Part shown: positions 12,301 through 27,300 of the stretch, in pieces | Numbering within the stretch: position 1 is the first letter of the stretch | How the letters are laid out: each line of letters opens with the position of its first letter | NCBI GenBank assembly: GCA_002633005.1 | Contig: NMRA01000159.1 | Span: 577,520-639,519, forward strand | Length of the DNA stretch: 62,000 bases | Direction: 5' to 3' | DNA from: Phoronis australis | Taxonomy: Eukaryota; Phoronida; Phoronidae | Notes under the pieces: model-generated | What the model saw: only the letters and a program-made list of their open reading frames with translations | What the model was told of the DNA's origin: nothing | The model's database searches: none | Position numbers and translations under genes: made by a program

Positions 12301-15300
12301 TCAACACATTATGTTCAATGGATATTTAAGATGGGCTTGATCTTTCAGTGGACTACAAATCATGGTGCAAATGTACTCAGAATAAACTAAACAGACTCAA
12401 CCAGTGGTGAAGTTTTGACGCAAGAAAGTATGGCTAAGCACAATGACGACAAATTACCCTTCGACTAAGAAATCGACAGCAATGCAGTTTTACAGTGAAA
12501 AAAAATTAAATTCATAATGAGCAACTACGTGTAGTTAGACATAACAACAGCAAATTAATCACTGACGAGAGCAAAAGTGATGCTCCACTAAGATAACAGA
12601 CAGTTTGATAGATTTAGAAGTAGATGTTTAAATTTTAAACGTTGTTGAAAACTGTTACCTTTTTCTGATTCATTGTTTGCTTACAGTTCCGTCTTACTGC
12701 TCAACAAAATTTACGCAAGGCACATCCAAGTAGTACGAATTTTTTGTCATATGTTTATTTCAATTTGAAAACCACATACCCAGCCGGCAGTCCAAACTCC
12801 ACGGATTGACACAGTAGTTGAGACGAAGAAGAGTTCTTCTGTTGCACGATGCACGCCACACAACCCAGCGTTTTCATGCACATGCTCTCACTCGTTACCA
12901 TAGTGCAGAGGTCAGAGGGCATTGTCAGCTTGGTCTCTGCGGCAACAGTGCGTCCATCGAACCCCCCAAAAATATAGAAGGAGTCTCCCGATTGGAAAGC
13001 CACTGGAGCAATCACAGACGGGTGATGAGGACCAATGACTTGATGGACTGAAATAACACAGAGCCATTGTCATCAACGTTGGATTAATACCCTCTGTGGT
13101 TAAACAGATAAACTTATCATTCACTAGGTGTGCGCGTTAAGCCCACTTCAACAGACCGTATGTGTTCAAAAGTCGAATTGTTAAAAATGTACAGTGGGTA
13201 ATTAAAAGTATGGGGAGAATACGACAGAATTATAGCTAACACAAGTACAATAAACACAAAACTGTTGGTTCTCACATACGTGGAGGGGGTCAGCTAATCG
13301 TAGAATGTAACCAGGTGGCAGCACTGTGTTATGGCAACAGAATGGATTCATGTTTAGTGGCAATGCACAATTTGTCACATCTCAAAATTTTCAAAATGTC
13401 ACAAGGAAGTTTTAATTTTCACAGCATTTTGGTGCTTCTTGTATGTACAAATTTGCTATTGTCACAAAAACAAGACACAATATTCTGTTAGAAACAACCA
13501 TGAATGACATCAAAAGGAACTGCCACTTGATGTAGCATAAAATATCTGAAAAGCCAACAAAACACTAACAGTAACTACTTGGCTCACATTTTGTCACACA
13601 ATTCTCAAAATGCTTCAAAATTTCAGGCAAGCAAGTTTTGTCACAATGTCACTGTGCCATGGGAACGCATTCTGTGACATTTGTAAAAAACAATAATACT
13701 GTATTCGCACTAATAAGTGCCAACTGTACGTAGCCTAGGGAAATCGTTAAAAGGAAGGTACACCTAACTTGAGAAATGCGTAGTATCCGAAGTACGACTA
13801 CATATTGATAAGCTTGCTTGCAACGATCGTGCACCATGTATTACCAGATACTTGTGAATAGCAGTTATCAAACTGACCAACACATGGCGGCATAATGTTT
13901 GTTAACCCTTTCACGACCACAGGTGACGAAATCAATCTAAAGCTTTACCTCCATTCAACATTACAGACTGCTAAAAACAGGCGAATTAGATGCGCATTAA
14001 GTAAGTTAAAGATGATATGTCTCAATAAATTGTGAATATTCAAATGATTGGAAGTACTAGTTTACAAACAAGCCCGGGTGTCAGGTGTGCCGGAAGCCAT
14101 CCGAGAACCAGTTACCGTTACAATCTCACGAAAGTCTTGTGCGAGACTATTTCATGTAAATGAGTGTGGTAATATTTCATCGTCACCCTAATGAAACAAG
14201 ACAGTTTTTATTATTTGTTTATTTCACTATGAAATAACGATTGCATACTATTTGGAATTATTAACTTTTTTACATGTTGACATTATTGTATTTAAGAGTA
14301 TCAGTTATGGTGTTTTCTTAAAAACCGTAATTTATTTACAAATTAATTGTTTCTTACCTGATTATACTTGTACACGCAGTTCTCCAGCTAGTCACTATGT
14401 GGTGCTTCATACAAATTTGAATATTCAAAGTTGTAATGAGACATAGCATCTTTAACCAATTAGAGCATTGTTACATAATCACTTACAGCTAGATGACAAG
14501 TCCAACCACTGATTGCACATGAATCGGTAGGCCATGACAGATGATGAGTAACCATGGTTACCAGTTCGTCCACCAATCACAAGCATGTAATTTTTGTTGG
14601 CAACAGCCGAGTGAAAGTATCGCGTGGGAGGCTGTAAAGACAGGGATAGCCAATCAGAATACAGACATGCAAGTAGAATAATGCACAGAAATTTAAAGCT
14701 ATGTGCATACTACGCATCGCCATCTTTGAAAAACATTCATTTGTTTTCTTAATATTTTGGGGTGAATCCCATGGTTATTTTTCTTGAACAGCGACTAAGC
14801 GCCCTAATTACACATGATAAAATCCCGTACCAAAGGTCTATAGCGGTAAGGTTCAATGTAAACTTGCCACCTACGATTACTTGATACAAATTGAAGCTGG
14901 CAAATACAGCTTGAACTAGTTAGTGCTATAAGTCTAGCACTTCAAAAAGTACTTTACCAAGGAATGCCTTTTACACATTTTCTGACAGTTGAGTGGATTC
15001 CCTAATTTTACAGAATATTGCTTTTTTTACTGCAAGCTGGCAACACATGAATGGCATAGCGGATAGAATGGAGATTTTGCATGAAGACATGCTAAGCAAA
15101 CAACGGGTAATAGACAGAATTTAGATTACTGCTAAATAAAGTATGACAAGCCTAGATATACACTGGGATCTTACAAGCAGTGAACGTGTTTCCTCAAACA
15201 TTGTAGACTTACGAAAAGCACATTTCCGAGAAAATGCAAAAAACATGGCTGCCATTACCTCATTTCCTGGTTCTGCTGGCACAACATGCCACGTCAGCGA

Positions 15301-18300
15301 CGATGTATGAAGGTCAAGGCCATAAATGCTGTTGGACGGTATGAACTTGTCAACAATGAACAGGACCCCGCCAAAGACGTAGAGCGAGTTGGATGACTGG
15401 TGATAGATGGCGCTGTGTCCATACAAGCCTGAAGTGAAGGAAAGGGAGTATCTTGAAAACAATCAGTTTGATAAATTTTATCACAAAAATGAACATCCAT
15501 ACAACCTCAAAATTGATTAACACGAACGCAAGTGAATAGGCAAATCCTGGATTGAGCTCTCCTCTTTTGTGGGTGTAGGAAAAACTCGCAGCATGACTGG
15601 CCTACTTTTCAAAATGTCAGACACTCCTGAGTTAATTAACAAACTTAAGGAATGACAATAGCATGCAGGTCCAGCACTGATATTCGCCCTTTTGGTGTCA
15701 CCAATGCAAGTTAAAAATGCAATAGGACAACTTACCGCTCGACGTCTGCCACGACTGAAGTTTGTTTGTTATGGAGCTCATCGACAACTCTCGAGTTAAA
15801 GCGGCGATAAACACGCCTTCCGTCAAAAAAACAAAATTAGATTCAGACCACTTACACCCTAATGAAATTGGTCTCAATTTTGTTTCTTTAGACAAGTTTG
15901 AAATCATGTCAAGGCTTTGAAATTACGAAAAGTCATCACAGCTCAAGACCACAGATGTCACTTTATGCACTGAGCATGCTCAGTTCTTAGCAGACCCAGA
16001 AATCACCCGTAACATTCTTAGCAGACCCAGAAATTACCCGTAACATAAGTAACAGATAAGGACCACTTCACAGCGGTAAGTGGTTTACAATCGCCTTAAC
16101 TCGTCTCAGACTAGGTTGTAGATTCTTTGGCCACAAGAACGCGCACAACCTTAGCCTAACATTTCCTACACTTACCAGTAGGCATGGTTCCTTTGATAGC
16201 CAGCTGTTGCCAGGAATTGCTGCTTGTGTCGTACAGATAGGTGGCGTTACCGAAGTAGTAAGTAGAGCTAAATCCGCCAAACACAACAATGGTTTTATCA
16301 CTGATCAGGGTCATTGAGTGCGCAGCCAATGGGGGCACAGAGAAGGTCATCTGAAAGGCAAACCACAGGTCCAAGGTCACAGAAGGGAAAACAAACGAAA
16401 CAAAAAATGTTATTACAAACACAAATAATTAGGCTTATTTTATGCTACAGATTTGACACAAATTCAAGACCAGTTTCTTTTCCTACCGTTTATGTACATA
16501 TTTAGGTTCAGGCACCAATATGTAAAGCTGCACCTATATAAGGTGCATGTCGCTAAATGTGAAATGCATAATCAATCAAAGAGACAGTTTTTAATTAGAG
16601 AGTGAAACTTGTTAACATATCGATTACAAACAGCCATAACAAAAACAGTCAGCAGCATCTGTTCTTAAAGGCCAGACCATAGTACGACACATTCCTCACA
16701 AGATCAGCAAAACTTTTGCGTTCTTTTTGAGGCAAGGCAGAAGTTTGAGGTGTATATTCACAGCTAAATACCGACATAGCGGTGAGGCTCGTGGTCAACA
16801 CATTCTGCGCAAAATGATTTTTTTCAGGTCTGTCGGTATTATTGATAAATTGAAGACGTTACTGTAGAACACATTCATGGACTGGGCGCTTATTTTAGCA
16901 AAGTCTGAAAATGCGTGAGGTGCGCTTATAGGGGCATGGCGGTTATTAGGGCGAGTACGCTAGGTGCCTGCAGCACACCAATACAAACTTTTTTTGGAAA
17001 CAATTTAATCCATTATTTCGGATACAGCTACGTGAACCTCACTACCGGGGTATACGATAAAACTTCCCTGGAGGACTTATGGGTAATGCAAGTCTAACTA
17101 GTAAAAGGAAACATTACAGTGACGAGACAAATGAATTCCTTCAAGGTCCAGTCTTTTGTGGCTGTAAAAACATGCACAAGAACTTTATTGTTCAAAACGA
17201 ATCTACTTCATTAACACCACGATAACTTGATTAGATCCACTTCACTTTGTCACTTACACTTATAGGCGTCCATCTTTGGAAGCCAATGTTGAAGCGCCAC
17301 ATTTCGTTACTGGCTGTCACGTGACCAAGAGTATCCAACACGAAGCCACCATAGACATAGATAACGTTCTCAATGGGTAGACACACGGCAGCATGGAAAT
17401 ACCTGAAAGATTAGACAGTCTCGACTCAGATTGCAAACATTGGGCAACGTGAAAATTTACGTGCAAGGTTACATAGGAACTTAAAAAAATGCCTGAATTA
17501 GGGTAAATTCGCAACATCATATCTCACAAATGGCTGATCATATTCGTGTGAATCTTTCACACATTATGCTTTGTGTTTTGTTCTCCAAAATGCTGTTAGG
17601 ACTTTGTGTTTACAATGACTCATTTTTGCATAATAGACTGGCAACAAATAGGACTTGAATGTTTTTTTTCAACAAAAAATTATAAGTTGCATAACACAAA
17701 AAAATAAAATGGCAACTAACAGTATTCTGAGATTTCAGCGTGAACGTTTATATCAAATGAAATTTGACCCCGTTATTGCTCCATTGTTTCGCTTAGAATA
17801 TGCCTTTCTTTTTTTGTTGAAGTTCAATAAAAAGACAAGGTCACGTGACCCAGTTAATAATAGATTGACATAAAGTCAAAAATCAAATTCTACAGGCTTT
17901 CTAGTTTGAGAAAACATTAATCATTTACAGTCATAAAATCTACAGCTGTATAGCTATTTGGCTTAATATGAGGAATTGTCAACATGACCTTGAAGGCACC
18001 CCTTCTTGTGGTTTGGAAATAACTCGACTATGACCAGAGTCAATACATTAAACTACAAGGGATCACCACAAGGCTACGATCAGACTCATTACATTAGACT
18101 ACAGGGGTCAGCACAAGCCCTTTTATATGAACATGAATGCAGTGAACATTTTTAGACAGCAAACTTTGATGAGCTCTTTCTAAGTTGACAGCAAGGACCT
18201 CAAAGGGGGAAGACAATGCAACACAACATAGCTTCACTTGTAAGAATGAGTTTCATTTGCAATGCAATATATGTCATAATCATTGCATCGTTGAATTTTC

Positions 18301-21300
18301 TTGTTTTGGTCAAATTCCACTCACTGACTTTTCTCTGAATTTCCTTTCAAATTTCAAAATAACTAAATCAAAACTGAATGATCCAGGCACAATATCGTCG
18401 ACTAACTTAATATTGTTGACTATCTTTGAAATGGCAACTGTCATTTGTCAACGTCTTACCTTCCATCAGGCTTGTTGCCACCAGAGGTCACTACTTTTGT
18501 CCACGTGCTCGTGTTGACATTGTACTTCCAGACTTCATCCGTAATACCGTGGGTAAACAGCAATCCGAACATGAGGTAGAAGTTGACGTTATCACACGTA
18601 ACCATGGTGTGACCCATTCGACCGAGGCTGTCATTGCGGTTGACTGCATTACCCAGCGCTCTCTGTGGATTATTCAACAGGTGGTAGATGGCAGCATTCG
18701 CAGTCGCTATGGTGTCGCATGCTGCGCCGGCGTATCCTAGGTCACAGATACACTGATACTTGGAAACCTGTAGAGACAGAAAAAAGTAACAGGAAAAGAA
18801 GAAAACCTCATGCTCCTTTGTCAAGAGCTTGGAGTGGCCAATGACAAACAAAGAGGAAAATTTCCGGGAGACGTATAATCAAATAAATAAGCTTGTGTGA
18901 TAGAAAAATTTTTGGTGTAGTGAAATTCAACTGAAATAAACGTTTTTACATGAATAAAGTCAAAATAATGATAGAAAGAGACAAAGAGAATGAAAATCAA
19001 ATAAGAGGAAATTAAAGCCAAAAAAGAAGAAATCCTATTAAAAAAGGAAAATTCCAATTCCTGTTTGCTCCATTGTGCAATTACCCTTAATAATCATGTT
19101 CCGTTGAGAAAACTTCATAAACAAGAGGAAAATTTACAGCAGAAAATACAGAGAACTGTGACTTTACTTACCCGCTAAAAAACGTGTGCCAACACAGTTA
19201 GTATGGGTGTTACATAACAAAACTTAGGAAACAAAAGATTTTGTTTTTCACACCCCCAACAAAGTTCTTTCACCCAAATCCTGCACACTGCTACAATATA
19301 ACAACGACCACTTCAAGAACCTAAGATGCATTAGGAAAACTTCAAATTCACCAAAAGACAATGCACGCTTACTTACAAGTGAATTAAGTCACTTGTAGGG
19401 AAACGACGAGACCTTTTTTCCTGAACTTTGAATCTCACTGAAACCAGTTTTAAATCTTGGTCAGACAATATGTTTTTGCGGTGTAAATTGAATAGACCAC
19501 TTGTGAGTTTCTCAACTTAGCAGATAAGTGAGAAAAATCATCGCATATTATCACCATGCAATACCAGGTTGGCAACTGGAAAAAAATCCACCTTGCTGCG
19601 TATCCCACAAAAATTCTACGAGCGACCTTTACGATCGTAAGTCCTAAAACAGCGTCCTGACGACCACCGTTGTCCCAGGTATACACAATGCTTCCATCCC
19701 ATACTCACCAGATCACAGCTGCCATGTCCACTGCAGTTGTTAGGACAGAACTCGATGGCACAGTCGACCCCACCAAAGCCCACCTTGCAAACACACTTGG
19801 AGCCAGAGCACTCGCGGTTCCCTGTACACATGGCCGGACACTGGTTCACGTGATAGCTGGCATTGAAGCCGCGTGTCTGCCCAGTGAGGGTGTTGGCTTC
19901 ATAGTGGATAACCAGGTAGCCGGATTCTGCGACGACCGTCATATCTGCTAGCTCGTCCTTGCCACAAAATGCTCCGAGTAGCTTTGCTGAGTGCTTGGCA
20001 TCAAGGAATGTTGGGATACCATCATAAACGTAGATAAATGCCTGATAAGAAAGGCAAGATAGCTAATCAATTGGTGATACAACTTAAAAAAAGATTAATA
20101 ATACTTTTTGTGAAAATAAGTAAGGTAAAATTTGATTCAGTTCTTCAAGGGACATTCAAGACTCATTGGTCATGTTTTGAATAACTAAAACTGATTCACT
20201 ACCCTCCAGGAAGTTAATGACTGTATAAATCAACTGTCAGTGATAACAGTGTCACATCTCCCACAGAAAATCCCAATTTTATTTTCTGCATTCTAAACAA
20301 AATGCTGTGTTCATGTTACATTTAAAAACAACATCCATGATTCGAAGCACAAATCTGTTATTACCTCGCCACACTCCACCATGATGTCTTTCTCTACGGT
20401 GAACGTGATGGAGGGTACAACTATGCCAGATGGCGGCTCAGTAATGCTGTCGTAGACGGTCAGCATCCACAGACAGTACACGTGGCCAGGGTCAACCACG
20501 CCTTTGCCCTCCAGGGAACCCAGGGTATCTGATGTGATCCCTGTGAAAACGCTGCGCCCTTCGCACTTACGATAGCACATCTTACCATTCCTTCAATAAA
20601 GACATATTATAAGCACCATTCACACTACTTCAAGCAGCATTTATACTACGACACAGCACTGAATAAACCCCAAGAAACATTACGGCATCAACTGCTGTAT
20701 AAGGGCTGAAGACACTTTCTCACCTATTTTAACACCACCTATAATTTTAGCTACTGTCAAATGCAAGAACCAATGATTTCTTTTAAAATAATGTTAGGTC
20801 ACTTTAATCACTCGTCACCGAATTTGCACAGGTTTAACTTGAGCTTTCACACGTAGGAAAAAGGCAAACACTGTTCAATTTTTAATACATGTATCAATTG
20901 TAAATATGTTTACTGTTAGTTAGTGCTGTGTTTGTTGTCTAATGCCATGGATCAGATGACCAATTCATTTCATTTTTACAAAATATTCCACTCCCCTACT
21001 CATAAACCACAGGGTTATTCCAATGATTAAAGATACAAACTCTTGACTACTAGGGCTAATATGAAACCAAACCAAGTCAACTCATTGTGTGACAACATAG
21101 TAAGATGTTCAGGCAGATCTGTCACAAACAGATATCCCAATACTTCAGTCCTAAACAAAACATAATACATGAGACTCTGGTGTATAGTAACTTTGTTGGA
21201 TACATCGGGTGATAATAACCACTGCGAGAAATTTATAGACCAGAAAACACCAACAACCAGTGATATTCACACAAGACCAGTCACTGAATAAAACCACCCT

Positions 21301-24300
21301 CAAATTTCACATGTGTTCCCCCTCCCATACCAGTTTTGTTGGAACAGCCCCCAAAACCAATTCTTGCAAGAAATGTAAAATACCTCGACCTCATATCAAT
21401 GCATTTTCCGTAATATGAAACTACTTTTATCACACTTTATGACTAGACAATTAGTCAGAAATGCAACATAGTGTAACATCAAAGTGACATAATGCAACTT
21501 TGAACCACAGTCAAACTGCTCCGAGTGGAAGGTGCAAACAGAAAAGGATATCAATAAACTATATTGGTAATTGGCAGATAATTAATGAATTCAGATGGCT
21601 ATTTAAGCTGTGCTCTGAACATAATTTAACCAACTGGCTTCAACATGGCTTACACTCATAGTGTTTTTCAATTTCACATAGTTCTCCAGAAGTTTTCCTG
21701 GATATGATCAGGTGCAGATACGGACACCCTGCACAGTCGCTTTTACACCCCTGGACGCATGGAAGAAATCCTGTATCCACAGCTGATCAATTTCACGTTG
21801 TGTGAGTTTTACAGGAAAAATGAATACATAGTAGACTTTGCCAAAGATTGTTGGCATGACATATGATATGACTTACAAAACAAGTTTTAATTCTTGTTTA
21901 ATATTTTCATTCAGTTTTCTTTATTTTTTGGTTTTTTTCAGTTCTCATTTTTCCATGAAAGGAATCAATTCTCGTTTCTTCCTCGTTTCCAGGAACTCCA
22001 TGAAAGGTGATAGGTAACCATGGGGATGCCACTACCTATAAATACCATGGCAACCATTAGAATAGGGGTAGTAACTTACCTGGGGTCACCATAGTAACCA
22101 TCAATACACTTGTCACAGTTGTAACCCTCAGTGTGGTCAGTGCAGTAACATTGTCCAGTGGTGGCATTGCAGTGACCCTCAGCCGCGATCGAGTGATTAT
22201 TGCAGTCACACATGTCACAACCTGTGTCACAAGATAACCGTTCTAGTGAGCACAATTTTCATTCGAACACGTTGTTCTATTTTAATTGACAAAATAATCA
22301 CTGACAAAATTAAGCAAGCTTACGACAGAGACGCACAACGGCCACATCAAGTAAACGTTTTCATGATTATTGTTAGAGAAAGCAATGGCACACAGCTTTA
22401 AGGATTTTTTGTACCCGTACAAAAGATCATATTTCCTGCATCATTTAATTGGTTTAATTTGACTTTTAACCATATTATTTGGCAAACTTGAGTCCAGCAA
22501 CTGTAAGCCAAGGGCTGTTTGGTATGTTTGGTATGTCTGGTATGTTTGGTATGTGTGGTATGTTTGGTATGTCCTGTATGTCTGGTATGTTTGGAAACTA
22601 GATGGAAACTTATAAATGGATTTCCCTCACATCTTCTCCTAGTACTTCTTCAGTAACATCCACTTATTTGGAACTTCTAAACAAATTTAAAATAATTTGA
22701 GACAAATTATTTAGATTTACTATTAAACATTCAATTTTCAATAATAGCAACTGGTACAACGTACTTCAGTCTATACTGCTCCCACCGCTTACAGGGGTCA
22801 AGAATTTTGAGAACCAGTTTTATCCATTGAAAAGCGTGCATCAAACAGCTTCTCAAAATCCGAGACCTCTGTTAGTGACTGTTGCCCTCCCACTTACCCT
22901 TGGGATCGGAAGCGTTGCCCCAGGCGCCAGGGATACATAGCTCACAGTGGTTCCCACGAGTGTTATGCATACACTCATCGCATTTGCCGCTCTTGCAGTG
23001 ACTGTGCAGGTTACAGCCGCAGTCGGTCGTGCAGTTGTCCCCAGTATAACCAATGGAACATTGGCATACAAACGGCTTGGACGGGGAGCAGGAACCGTAC
23101 ACACACTCATGGTAACAGCTGGATGTATAAACAATAACAGTAATATTAATAACAATATCAATAGTAACAATAACCATAATTTTAACAAAACGACATGGAC
23201 ATTCTGATAAGTGCACAAATCTTGCCTATGAAAAGCACTCGTGGCAAATGTAAACCCATTATGCTGAGAATGACAGGCAATTCAATCATCAAAAAATGCT
23301 GACAAATGTCCGGAGTACGCAAATAACAACTCTGCCTAATATTACTTGTAGCTGATTGCCAACCCACTATTCCCCGACTGACTTCTTTACTACCCACAAT
23401 GCCACTCTAACTTTCTGTCTTGGATTAGCATTCCTACTGTTTTAGAAAATCATATGTGTTGAATTGACAAAAGCATCACGGTAACATTGTCCTTCAGATA
23501 ACAATGTCTTTAAGGCAACACAATCCTTCAGGCAACATTGTCCTTTAGGAAATATTGTCCTTTAGGCAACATTGTCCTATAGGCAAGATTGTCCTTCAGG
23601 CAACATTTCTTTTAAGCAACATTGTCCTTTAAACAACACAGTCCTTCACGCAACACTATCCTTAAGACAACATTGTCCTTCAGGCAACATTTTCCTTCAG
23701 GCAACATTGTCCTTCAGGCAACATTGTCCTTCAGGTAATAATTGCCCTTTAGACAACATCGTTCTTTAAGTAAATACAGTCTTTTAAGTACTACTGTGCT
23801 TTAAGTGCCACCTCCCTACAACAGCTTGTACAACGGCGAGTTTGGTACATGGAAATGCAGCATGACCTACAAACAAACATGATTGGCCATTGATGCTTAC
23901 GTCTCCTCACAGTCCTTCTTGCCATCCCCCTTGTAACCACGCTTGCACGTACATGTGAACGAGTCTGGAGTGTTGGTGCAGAATGCATTCACATGACAAT
24001 CATCTAATCCCAGCAGGCATTCTTGCACATCGGGACACTTGACGTACGACCAGTCAGCAGGGTCACTGGAGGTCACATTGGTCGTGTTTGAAAGACTGGA
24101 CGACGCGATAAGAGCAGAACAATTGGTCGATACAGATGGACCTGCATGAACAACCAAAATTAGTATACAGGACAAGTGAGCATCGACATAGGATTGCAAG
24201 ACAAATGATATACTTAATATGGCGCAAACTGTTCACATTGAACTAGTTTTGCAAATGTTCTCGCATTTTCTGTCAACCAACAGAGCTGGGAAGAGTTTCG

Positions 24301-27300
24301 TGATCACTACCATGAATTTTGTGTTAGCGTGATGCAACGTTTCTTAACAACCCGTCAGCCACTTTACTTATCTTTTATATGTCCTCCGCCTTCTAAATTT
24401 TAAACGATGGCGTCTAAATTTTAAACAACGGCGGATATCGGAATAAAGGTAAAAGCATATCTTCGTTACAAAGGACACAATTTCTTAAATACCTCTAAAA
24501 AGATATAAAATTTTCAGAATCCTTGAAGAGAACAGAACTTTTATGTGCACGAAAATAATGCCCATAATATATAAGTAATCATGAGACTGCGATTTTCTAA
24601 AACATCTCGTCTTTTCACGGAGATCGTCCTAATTTGCTATGAAAGCAAGTCTGTCTAGGATTTTTAAGGCTTTCCATGTCCCATTATTTTAGAAAAACTG
24701 ACATCGTGAGATTAGGAGGATCTGTGATGATCAAGGATTAGATCTTTGTCAATAAAGGTATCCTATTACCTTAAAGTTAAGTCAAAAAGCAAGTAACCTA
24801 GATGAAAAATAAATTACTTAGGGTAAAAAATTCTTCAATTTGGAACAAATATATTATCCTGGAATTGCCTTTTCTCGGAAGCTCAAGGCATTGACGTAAA
24901 CGTTCCAAATTAATCGCTGTTTATAGTGAGCTGCACCAAGCAAATAAAGCCATCAACTAAATTACCCTAAAGTTATTTTGCTTATTTTGTTTAAAAAAAG
25001 TTTTAAGTTTAAGTTTTGCTGAGAAATTTGATGACATGAATTTCCACAATGTTGGCTGTATTGACTTTAAAACTGAAAAGCTTTCACAATCATCATTTCA
25101 AAACAAACACCTGACAATTCAGCGACTTTTTACCCTTTTTTCCAACTTTTTTCAAAACTATTTTACGACGCACTATTTCACTCACCCGTGAAGTCACCAT
25201 CTACACACTGACCAATGGTGGGATTGACCACATTACCACACCAACCACAGTGATAGTCACCCAAGCATGACTTGCACGTCTTGTGCTGAGTACAGTCCTG
25301 ACAGGTGCCATAACTGTCAACCCAGCGCCGGCACTGACCGGTGTAGTGACTGGCAACGTAGGCATTGAACGGGAAACAGTTTTGCGTGTTGTCACACCAA
25401 GCGCATTCCTCCTTGACACAGTCAGAGCAAGATGTTCGGCTAAAACAAGGGAGATATATAGGGGTCACACTAGAAGTGCTTCCGCGACCTTTCGTCAGTT
25501 TACTACTTGCCATTTCGATTGCACATTTAAAGAAAGGATTTTGAATTTCAAATTTCAATAAAAAGGTTAAAATATTGCCTTTAAAAAGGATTTTGACGAA
25601 ATTGGTCAGTCATGTTAGCGTTAAAAAATAAAGCTTCATTTCCCCATGAATTGCTGGTTAAAAACGAAATTGAATAAGGCATTGTAGTCTGATAAATCAG
25701 CCTCCTAATGTTTCTTACAGTGACACGATACTATTTATGGTACCAACAAGAGCATCAAAAACACCAGTGACTTAAGAATACCCTTCAAACTTTATTGAGG
25801 TTGGTCAACTCTAAGGTTGTGAACCTAACAAGAGCAACATGGAGCGTTGAAATGCACCCACGAATGCACCGCAAACGATGTGCTTCTAGAGTTGTTCATT
25901 TCTATCATAAAAATGGCAACTAGATGGTGCAAAATGTCAAATCCATCTTAAAACGGAACATACCATCACTTCTTTAATAGAAAGCTATTTACCAAATTTC
26001 ATAAAAATCTGTCAAGGAACTTCAGAGACTCGAAAACAGCAAAAACTGCAACTTGGTAGCCCAAAATGCCTCGAATCCATCCGAAAATGGGAGTATAGCG
26101 TCACCCCACTAATACATGCCTATATACTGAATTGAGAACTTTTGAATATACTGTGATAAACATAATAAATTGCCACAAGGGAAAACACTGGTGGTCAGAT
26201 CCATGCAAAAGTCATCGTCGTTCGTTGTCGATATCCTATAAATAAACTTGCTAAATTTCGTAAAGATCCTGCAAACTGTTTAGGGGATACAGCCATGGGC
26301 GCAAAAAAAAACAGAACTGCCACTATGAGGCACCTAAGTACTCAAAGTCATCGGAAACTCATCGTCACCTATCCTCTTCACAGAAAGAAAATAATGCCAA
26401 TTTTCACAATCATCCTTAGAGAGATTTGGTTGACGGAGGGGTGGACGCCAAAAAACGACTAAAAACAGTAAAAATGGCCACTAGGTGGCGCAACATAACT
26501 CATATCCATAAGAAAACCGGACGAAAGCATCATCTCACCAATAGATGCTTATATTACAAATTTTATGAAAATATGCCGAGGACCTTTAAAGATACAGAGG
26601 TATAACGTAAAAAATAAAATTGCCACCAGGAGGCACCACAGAGTTATAGTATCAAAAATGAAAGCTGACAATATTTCTCACTAAAAATTCGAAGCAGAAA
26701 TTCCCATAAAATTTTCAATAACTTTACTGAAAATACAATTTCATAATCTATTTTGTTTTCTTTAGTCAGGCAACTCATACTCACTTAGAACAAATGTCAG
26801 GGCATGTGTCGGAATTGTCGATGAGGCTGGATTTCAAACTACGTCTCATGCAGGATAGCGAATTTTTATCCCAACCACATGTCGGCTCCTGCAATGCATT
26901 GTTATGTCATTGAAGAAAGGTGCAAGTGAAATACGGTTATTCACACCAATGGCAACACATTGGTTTTCAAACTTACAGCTTCTTTAGCTCTCACAAGTTT
27001 CCATGACTTTTCATCAATTTTAAAATCCAACATTAAGTATTTTTCCCACAAAAAGTACTACTTTCCAGGATGCAACTGACATTTTTCATTATTTGCTTTT
27101 CCCCGCTAAAGCAGCTTCTTGGAAACAGTGCTTATGTTCCATGAGTATACCACAAAAAATATTTTCCAGAATCCAATAATCAAATTTGAAAATTTGTTTT
27201 ACCTACAAAAGTTTCCTCGATTTTCTACACCTTCTCCGTCAAAGAGGGCATTTATGATATCTTCTACTAGAGACTGTTACTCCCTTCTCATGAATGCACC

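Noticed and set aside
23480-23805. CRISPR-like array
   Set aside because: Units are 17-19 bp, contiguous and without unique spacers; it is a eukaryotic minisatellite.
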